Source: Bacteroidaceae bacterium
GTDB taxonomy: Bacteria; Bacteroidota; Bacteroidia; Bacteroidales; Bacteroidaceae
Reading direction: 5' to 3'
NCBI GenBank assembly: GCA_017936265.1
Contig: JAGBFX010000003.1
Location: forward strand, 124,001-188,000
DNA length: 64,000 nucleotides
Below, piece after piece: positions 58,433 through 64,000 of this stretch (within the stretch, counting starts at the first letter, position 1; every line of letters begins with the position of its first letter). The notes beneath the pieces are model-generated. The model saw only the letters and a program-made list of their open reading frames with translations. It was not told the origin of the DNA and ran no database searches. The translations under genes and the position numbers were made by a program.

Positions 58433-59290
58433 TTATGCTATTCTTGCTCGTTTAATCATTATTTTGCCTATCATATTGATAAATGCCGTAATAAGGAACA
58501 GTATCAGGCCTATGGCAATCAGTGACGAGAGTCTCAAATCATCAGCCTCGCCGAACTGATTGGCGATAATTGATGCCATTGAGTTACCCGTCGATGTAAT
58601 TGAATCGGGAATGTTATTCGTATTACCGATAAGCATCGTAACGGTCATTGTCTCTCCCAACGCACGACCAATCGCCAAGACATACGACGAGAAGATACCC
58701 GAACCGGCAACAGGGAATACCACCCTACGGATAACCTCGGCACGGGTTGCCCCCAAACTATATGCACCCTCCTTCAAGTCATTGGGAACCATCTTTATGA
58801 ACTCTGAGCTGAGCGATGCTGCGTACGGCACAATCATAATAGCCAGCACCAACGAAGCGGTCAATACGCCCGAGCCCTGCGGCGAAATATCAAGTGCCAT
58901 AATCAGAGGACGCAAAGTGTAGAAGCCCCAAAGGCCATAGATGATTGAAGGAATACCCGCCAAAAGGTCGGTTACGGTACTTAACACCGATGCCACCTTT
59001 GTTCCTTTGAAGTATTCCCCGACAAACAGTGCCACGGGCAGTGAGAACGGTATGCAAAAGAGAAGGGCCAACAAGGTTGTCATCAACGTGCCTGTAATGA
59101 ACGGTAACGCACCATACTGCTCAGCGCCCTCAGTGTAGCTCCACTCCGATGAGGTCAGAAACTTAAAGAACCCGAAATGCTCGAACGCATCGTATGCGTC
59201 AGTGACGAGGGCGTAGACTACGCCCCCGCACACTATCGGCATTATCAATGCTGCTGCTAACAACAGGATTTTGTATAATTTATCGCTCAT
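58433..59290 (-). CDS. pstC: Phosphate ABC transporter permease PstC
   Basis: PstC, 285 residues, with an N-terminal helix, six membrane helices and the EAA-type loop (VPNDLKEGAYSLGATRAEVI). The segment GIPSIIYGLWGFYTL is typical. It starts 9 bases after the pstS stop and is 2 bases before pstA. Confidence 0.94.
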   Translation of the reverse strand: MSDKLYKILLLAAALIMPIVCGGVVYALVTDAYDAFEHFGFFKFLTSSEWSYTEGAEQYGALPFITGTLMTTLLALLFCIPFSLPVALFVGEYFKGTKVASVLSTVTDLLAGIPSIIYGLWGFYTLRPLIMALDISPQGSGVLTASLVLAIMIVPYAASLSSEFIKMVPNDLKEGAYSLGATRAEVIRRVVFPVAGSGIFSSYVLAIGRALGETMTVTMLIGNTNNIPDSITSTGNSMASIIANQFGEADDLRLSSLIAIGLILFLITAFINMIGKIMIKRARIA

Positions 59291-59299
59291 GATGTCCTG

Positions 59300-60370
59300 T
59301 TATTGCAGTATTGCAATTCCGTCATATGTAACGCTCTTCAGATTCTCCATACTCAACTCTTTGGCCTTTGCAGGCAGCGGAGCATAATGCACCTCGGATG
59401 TAATATGTTGCGCCTCGTCCGAGAGGATATATTTCAGAAGGTCGAGTGTAGCCTCAGCCTGCTCTTTTGTACGGTCAGAGTAGTTCTGCTCCTTGTAGAT
59501 AATCATCCAGGTAAAGGTTGATATTGGATATGCCCCTACTGCATCCGAGTTTGTAATCGAACAGCGGGTATCGGTTGGAATTTCGCCCGACGCTGCTGCC
59601 GAGATTGTTTCCGATGACGGCAGGACAAACTCGCCTCGTCGGTTCTCAATATGTGCATAAGGTATTTTCTGTGCAAAGGCATACTCCGAACCAACATAGC
59701 CGATTGTATTCTTTGTCTGCTTGATGACACCTGCCACGCCAGGATTACCCTTTGCAGCCTGCCCCGATGGGAAATTAACGGACTTGCCTGCGCCATATTC
59801 CGAAGCCCACATCGGGCTGACCTTCGTAAGGTAATCGGTAAATACAAACGTTGTTCCCGAGCCGTCGGAACGGTAAACAGGGATAATAGCCTCAGATGGA
59901 AGTTCCACATCGGGATTGAGCACTGCCAGACGCTCATCGTTCCACATCTTAATCTTACCGGCAAAGATATCTGCGATAATATCTCCTGACAGCTTCAACT
60001 CATTGACGCCATCGAGATTATAGGCAAGGACAACTGCACCCATACAGGTAGGAACATGTACTACGGGAGCCATCTCGTCCATCTCCTTATCCGAAAGAAA
60101 GGCATCACTACCCGCAAAGTCAACAATCTTGTCACGCAGGTTACGCACTCCACCGCCAGAGCCGATTCCGCCGTATGCTACCTGGTCGCCATTCACTTGC
60201 CCAAACTGCTCGAACACCACATTATAGAACGGCAGAGGGAATGTCGCACCGGCACCGGAAAGCTCCTGGGATTCACGACCGACCTTGTTGGAATTACCGC
60301 CACAAGCAACCATTGCAAGGGCTACAGCCAGTGTCACAACTGATGAAAAAATCTTTCTCATAATATTCAT
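59300..60370 (-). CDS. pstS: Phosphate-binding protein PstS
   Basis: Periplasmic phosphate-binding lipoprotein of 356 residues. The signal peptide ends LAMVAC, a lipobox. Phosphate ligands are seen in SGAGATFPLPFY near residue 40 and RSDGSGTTFVFTDYL near 165. A second ATG at 60361 is equally possible. It follows the porin gene after 19 bases and precedes pstC. Confidence 0.94.
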   Translation of the reverse strand: MNIMRKIFSSVVTLAVALAMVACGGNSNKVGRESQELSGAGATFPLPFYNVVFEQFGQVNGDQVAYGGIGSGGGVRNLRDKIVDFAGSDAFLSDKEMDEMAPVVHVPTCMGAVVLAYNLDGVNELKLSGDIIADIFAGKIKMWNDERLAVLNPDVELPSEAIIPVYRSDGSGTTFVFTDYLTKVSPMWASEYGAGKSVNFPSGQAAKGNPGVAGVIKQTKNTIGYVGSEYAFAQKIPYAHIENRRGEFVLPSSETISAAASGEIPTDTRCSITNSDAVGAYPISTFTWMIIYKEQNYSDRTKEQAEATLDLLKYILSDEAQHITSEVHYAPLPAKAKELSMENLKSVTYDGIAILQ

Positions 60371-60389
60371 GTATTAAATGTTTGTTTTA

Positions 60390-61370
60390 TCAGAATCCGA
60401 AATAACAATTCACATAGGCATAATATCCCTCCTTTGCTCCGTCAGCCTTTGGTGCTGTAAATCTGAAGTTCGGAGCTATCTTGACATATTTCCCCAATCT
60501 GAACTGTGCACCGAGAATAGCCGTCGACTCATCTTTTGCGATATTCCAATCGTCTTTAGCATACAAGTCATCGAAACGGGCATAGAGTTCTGTAACATCA
60601 GATAATTTGACCGAACCAAAGAGTGAATAACCGTTCAGGCCGGCATCCTCCTTGTTTGAGGCATTCCACATCTGATTGTATTCAGCTCCAAGCGTAAACT
60701 TCTCATGCTTGTATCCGACAAATGCAGCCAAGTTTGTGATATCCTTCTTGCCATCTTCATCGCTCTCGTTCAAACCACCATACACGCGAATCTGAAGGCC
60801 TTTGACAGGTGTAAGAGTCAGACCCAAGCCATAATTGAGTCCATCATTCTTCTGAATCTTCTTGTAGCCCTCTCCATTCACGATGATTGCATCGGCTGAT
60901 AACCAATCGGCAAATTTGTAAGCTACAGAGAGACCCAAATCGGCACTGTTACCGAATTTGTACTCATCCTGGAACGACTTCATTATGTAGCGGTATCCCC
61001 AGAATTTCTCCTGAAAGTTGAATTGGGTAGTGGAGATAAGACCTCCATTGAGCGTCAATCTTCCCTTTCTCCAGGATACCATCGCATTCTTGATGTAGGC
61101 GATACGCTGATAGTCTGACACATCGCTTGATTTGCCGATATCCATAACACCTTTAACCGACAGTCCCTTGCCGAGGTTGTATTCATAGCCCAGATAGCTA
61201 CGCTCCAACTCAAAGCCACGGTCATCATTATCAGCTCCAAAACCAGTGTGGAAATTACCGAACACCTGAACAATCGCTTTGCCCTTAGGTTCCTCTGTCT
61301 TGGCATTCTGCGCCTGCGCGCCGATACCGATGCAGGCTAAAAGACCTGCCAAGATTACTTTTGTTTTCAT
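60390..61370 (-). CDS. OprO/OprP-like outer-membrane porin
   Basis: A 326-residue outer-membrane barrel: signal peptide (to about residue 20, ending AQAQ), strand-rich body, Phe at the C-terminus (NCYFGF). It resembles the phosphate/pyrophosphate porins OprP and OprO. As first gene of the operon porin-pstS-pstC-pstA-pstB it probably lets phosphate through the outer membrane. Specificity is inferred from context. Confidence 0.82.
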   Translation of the reverse strand: MKTKVILAGLLACIGIGAQAQNAKTEEPKGKAIVQVFGNFHTGFGADNDDRGFELERSYLGYEYNLGKGLSVKGVMDIGKSSDVSDYQRIAYIKNAMVSWRKGRLTLNGGLISTTQFNFQEKFWGYRYIMKSFQDEYKFGNSADLGLSVAYKFADWLSADAIIVNGEGYKKIQKNDGLNYGLGLTLTPVKGLQIRVYGGLNESDEDGKKDITNLAAFVGYKHEKFTLGAEYNQMWNASNKEDAGLNGYSLFGSVKLSDVTELYARFDDLYAKDDWNIAKDESTAILGAQFRLGKYVKIAPNFRFTAPKADGAKEGYYAYVNCYFGF

Positions 61371-61400
61371 AGTCTTTTATCATTTAAAAATTTGACACTG

Positions 61401-61445
61401 CAAAAGTATCGGCTATACATTTCATAAACGTTTCAAAAGAATTAG
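61401..61445 (-). promoter_or_regulatory. Pho-box-like direct repeats and -7 element, porin-pst operon
   Basis: On the plus strand TTTCATAAACG (61420-61430) and TTTCAAAAGAA (61431-61441), followed by TTAG, form two 11-base repeats. On the minus strand TACTTTTG at 61408-61401, a TAnnTTTG match, lies 11 bases from the repeats. No -33 box is seen, as expected for an activator-dependent promoter. The same layout is found at 63295-63339. Confidence 0.7.
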
Positions 61446-61465
61446 AGATTCATTAAATGACAGAT

Positions 61466-61508
61466 ACAAAAAAGATGTGTTGCCCTTTGCATACAAAGAG
61501 CAACACAA
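61466..61508 (-). terminator. Terminator of the Na/Pi cotransporter gene
   Basis: On the minus strand, GTGTTGC/GCAACAC plus an inner CTTTG/CAAAG pair (one mismatch between) form a hairpin at 61507-61476, followed by six T residues. Confidence 0.8.
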
Positions 61509-61533
61509 TCCTTATTATATTCATCCAAGATGC

Positions 61534-63270
61534 TTATTTATGGACAAATGCCCGTTCGAGGTCTTGTGACACATTAATTATAAAGTCGCCCATATGCTCA
61601 AACTCATTGACAATATCCATATAGTAAACACTTGTCTGGTAGTTTTTGCCGTCGTTTTCAATATTCTCAATAACCGCATCACGAAGATTGTTACGCAGAA
61701 CATTGAGATGTTCCTCGGCACTATAAGCATTCGCAATATCAACAAGTTCATTCTTATGAGCCATCGTCAGATTCTCAATCATGACATCATATGCCATACT
61801 TACAGCATCGGCCATTAGGGTAAGATTCCTTATCGTCTCTTCATCAAAATGCTTATTATGTATATTCTTTCTTGACAGAATGCGGCTGATAGCCTCACCC
61901 GAATCTCCCAACGACTCCAATTCACCGATAATCTTATACATGGCCTTTATCTTTATGGAAGTGCTCTCGCTGATTTCCTCGGCAGACACGCCATTGAGGA
62001 ATGTAGCTATCTCATATTCGATACGGTCAGAAATCTCTTCATATTTCACGAGTTTCTTTCTAAACTCCTCGAATTCATTGGTATCGGCCTTCTTGATTGC
62101 GCTCTGTGCATAATCAACACCCTTCTTTGAAATTCTCGCAAACTGGATAATCTCGTTGAATGCCTGCTCGACTGACAGTTCCGGAGTTGCAAGAGGACCC
62201 GCAGAGATGTATTGGAGACGATAAACCTCTTTATCTTGATTCTTTGGAACCGGTATAATCCAACTAACCGCCCTGGCAATCCATTTTGTGAACCATATCA
62301 ATAATAAAGTATTAGTCAAATTGAATAGCGTATGCAGCATTGATAGGCCATACAATGCAGCTGTGCCAGTTGCAGACGCCGAGTCCGTTACCACGAAACC
62401 ATCAGTTGCGGGATTAGGCAAGCCAAACAGATTCTCGGTAATTACACCTACCAACTGCAGGAAAGGCTTGAAGAGAATCAAAGCCCATATAACACCAAAC
62501 ACATTAAATATGGTATGCGACATTGCTGCACGTTTTGCAGGTGTGTTACCTACCGAAGCGGCAATGTTCGCCGTAATGGTAGTTCCAATATTCTCTCCAA
62601 GCACCATAGCGCATGCCATGTCAAACGGAATCCAGCCCATACTTAGCATAATAAGCGTAATAGCCATAGTTGCAGATGAGGATTGCAACACAAGTGTCAA
62701 TATTGTTCCGAATGTAAGGAACAGAAGCACAGAACCGAATCCATACGATGACCAAGTCGTGACAAACTCCAACACCTCCGGTGTTTCCCTGAGATCGGGT
62801 ACCGAGTCCTTCATGAACGAAAGACCGAGAAACAAGAGGCTGAAGCCCACAATCAACTCTCCGATATTTTTCCGTTTGTCTTTTTTAGAGTTAGAGTAGA
62901 GAAACCCGAACAACATCAAAGGTACGGCAAGAACTGATATGTCGGCCTTGAAACCTAACCACGATACCATCCACGCAGTCACCGTCGTACCGATATTGGC
63001 ACCCATAATAACTCCGATGGCCTGCGCCAGGGTCAAAAGACCGGCATTCACAAAACTTACTACCATTACAGTAGTGGCTGATGAAGATTGAATAACAGTC
63101 GTTATACCCAATCCGGTCATGACCCCCTTTAACGGGTTTGAAGTCATTGCCGACAAAAAACCTCTTAGCTTCTCACCCGCAGCCTTTTGCAGTCCGGAGC
63201 TCATCAGGTTCATTCCATACAGGAACATTCCCAATGCTCCCAACAATGTAAAGATTTGTAATATACCCAT
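61534..63270 (-). CDS. Na+/Pi cotransporter with PhoU-like domain
   Basis: A 578-residue NptA/PNaS-type protein. Two membrane halves each have the QSSSATT repeat of this family: TVIQSSSATTVMVVS near residue 60 and VLQSSSATMAITLIM near 200. The C-terminal part (about 360-578) is helical and PhoU-like. Na+-driven phosphate transport is likely, or the PhoU-like part may act in regulation. It has its own Pho-box-like site at 63295-63339, divergent from the response regulator. Confidence 0.9.
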   Translation of the reverse strand: MGILQIFTLLGALGMFLYGMNLMSSGLQKAAGEKLRGFLSAMTSNPLKGVMTGLGITTVIQSSSATTVMVVSFVNAGLLTLAQAIGVIMGANIGTTVTAWMVSWLGFKADISVLAVPLMLFGFLYSNSKKDKRKNIGELIVGFSLLFLGLSFMKDSVPDLRETPEVLEFVTTWSSYGFGSVLLFLTFGTILTLVLQSSSATMAITLIMLSMGWIPFDMACAMVLGENIGTTITANIAASVGNTPAKRAAMSHTIFNVFGVIWALILFKPFLQLVGVITENLFGLPNPATDGFVVTDSASATGTAALYGLSMLHTLFNLTNTLLLIWFTKWIARAVSWIIPVPKNQDKEVYRLQYISAGPLATPELSVEQAFNEIIQFARISKKGVDYAQSAIKKADTNEFEEFRKKLVKYEEISDRIEYEIATFLNGVSAEEISESTSIKIKAMYKIIGELESLGDSGEAISRILSRKNIHNKHFDEETIRNLTLMADAVSMAYDVMIENLTMAHKNELVDIANAYSAEEHLNVLRNNLRDAVIENIENDGKNYQTSVYYMDIVNEFEHMGDFIINVSQDLERAFVHK

Positions 63271-63294
63271 AAAACTTATATAACTTTTCGGTCA

Positions 63295-63339
63295 CAAAGG
63301 AATTAAAATATTGTTTCATAAATATTTCATAATGATTAG
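63295..63339 (-). promoter_or_regulatory. Pho-box-like direct repeats and -7 element, Na/Pi gene
   Basis: On the plus strand TTTCATAAATA (63314-63324), TTTCATAATGA (63325-63335) and TTAG form two 11-base repeats that match the 61420-61445 site at 21 of 26 bases. On the minus strand TTCCTTTG (63302-63295), one change from TAnnTTTG, is again exactly 11 bases away. Confidence 0.7.
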
Positions 63340-63426
63340 CCTTTGGTTAAATCCTGCGATATCGGGCAAAATATTACATTTTCATTAAATCTTGTTTAAT
63401 GCATTTCTCTATTCGGCAAATCTCTT

Positions 63427-63434
63427 TATTTTTG
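63427..63434 (+). promoter_or_regulatory. -7 element of the response regulator gene
   Basis: TATTTTTG matches TAnnTTTG and lies 19 bases before the ATG. TTTC 19 bases upstream (63404-63407) is a weak -33 box. A looser 11-base repeat (TTTCATTAAAT at 63380-63390) may be a regulator site but is uncertain. Confidence 0.5.
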
Positions 63435-63453
63435 CATTAAACGATTTTAGTAT

Positions 63454-64000
63454 ATGACAACAGAGCGCATATTGATAGTGGATGATGAAGAGACCTTGTG
63501 CGAGGTGCTGAAACTCAACCTTGAAAATGAGGGATATGATGTAGACATTGCTTTTAGTGCAGAAGAGGCTCTTGGATACAATCTGAAAGAGTATTCGCTT
63601 ATCCTACTCGATATCATGATGGGCGAAATCAGCGGAATAAAGATGGCCAAGATTCTTAAAGCCGATGTTGCCACAGCCAATATCCCCATCATATTCTGTA
63701 CAGCACGCGATACCGAGGATGATATGGTTATGGGGCTGAACCTCGGTGCCGATGATTATATAATGAAACCATACACCGTCCGTAACGTCATAGCGCGTGT
63801 CAAGAGCGTTCTGCGCCGCGCGACATCCCATAAAAGCAACACCGTCATCCCGGTCAAGAAGCCAAACCAATTATCAATAGATGGTTTGTGTCTTGATTTG
63901 GAATTCAAGCGTTGTACAGTGGATGGCAAGGAGATTAAATTGGCACGAAAAGAGTTTGAGTTACTTGCATACCTGATTCAACATCGTGGCAAGATATGTT
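63454..64000 (+). CDS. PhoB/OmpR-family response regulator (partial, cut by window end)
   Basis: The first 182 residues of an OmpR-type regulator, open at the window edge. The receiver domain has the acidic pair Asp10-Asp11, the phospho-acceptor Asp53 (LILLDIMM), Thr83 and Lys105. A linker leads to the winged-helix start (LARKEFELLAYLIQHRGKIC). It is divergent from the Na/Pi gene and next to the pst operon, so a PhoB role is likely, but this is inferred from position. Confidence 0.88.
   Translation, partial: MTTERILIVDDEETLCEVLKLNLENEGYDVDIAFSAEEALGYNLKEYSLILLDIMMGEISGIKMAKILKADVATANIPIIFCTARDTEDDMVMGLNLGADDYIMKPYTVRNVIARVKSVLRRATSHKSNTVIPVKKPNQLSIDGLCLDLEFKRCTVDGKEIKLARKEFELLAYLIQHRGKIC

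Overview
The window is chromosomal DNA from a member of the Bacteroidales (phylum Bacteroidota). The evidence is the gene content and the promoters. It carries PorU and PorV of the type IX secretion system (T9SS), the conserved block DUF6089-uppS-bamA-ompH-murI, S46 dipeptidyl-peptidase, GH84 and GH95 glycosidases, and a Bacteroidales-type hut pathway. Several promoters fit the Bacteroidota pattern TTTG-N19/20-TAnnTTTG. The genus cannot be fixed. T9SS genes argue against Bacteroides sensu stricto and fit Prevotellaceae, Porphyromonadaceae, Tannerellaceae, Barnesiellaceae or Muribaculaceae relatives. No phage, insertion sequence or CRISPR array was seen.

Layout. 1-4.0 kb: dprA, an OmpA/TPR lipoprotein and xerD on the minus strand. 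4.1-6.5 kb: O-methyltransferase, rbfA and a LolC/E-type permease on the plus strand. 6.5-14.8 kb: a minus-strand envelope operon (DUF6242 lipoprotein, DUF6089 protein, uppS, bamA, three OmpH/Skp chaperones, murI). 15-24 kb: ribD, then a tightly packed rex-FAH-porU-porV-ispF-phosphoesterase operon. 24-28 kb: a SUI1 factor, an 85-bp tandem repeat, pyrE-SRPBCC-argH, a small lipoprotein and tRNA-Leu. 28-32.7 kb: a 1453-residue secreted multidomain protein with two near-identical Ig-like domains, each carrying a long Gly-Thr repeat, and a sorting-like C-terminus. 32.8-39.6 kb: histidine degradation (ftcD/fchA, hutU, hutH, hutI). 39.7-46.4 kb: a DPP11-like peptidase, then a YidE-type transporter, a small protein and a GH95 fucosidase. 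46.5-52.1 kb: thioredoxin, then an anion symporter, an outer-membrane barrel protein and GH84. 52.2-56.8 kb: aroQ, nnr and a BASS transporter on the minus strand, and a cytochrome c biogenesis protein on the plus strand. 56.8-64 kb: a phosphate block (porin, pstS, pstC, pstA, pstB, a Na/Pi cotransporter and the start of a PhoB-like response regulator).

How the genes work together. PorU and PorV release and anchor T9SS cargo, and the 1453-residue protein is a candidate cargo. The bamA block makes outer-membrane proteins and their chaperones. The DPP11-like peptidase releases dipeptides next to the histidine-degrading enzymes. In the phosphate block, two operons share a duplicated 11-bp motif at the same distance from a -7-like element, which looks like a Pho box for the adjacent regulator.

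Most interesting signals: the shared Pho-box-like repeats; the duplicated Ig domains with 18 and 17 Gly-Thr units; two perfect hairpins in the leader of that gene; the hairpin-forming 85-bp tandem repeat; and 21-26-bp perfect palindromes that hold stop codons of converging gene pairs. None of these amounts to proof of a new system.
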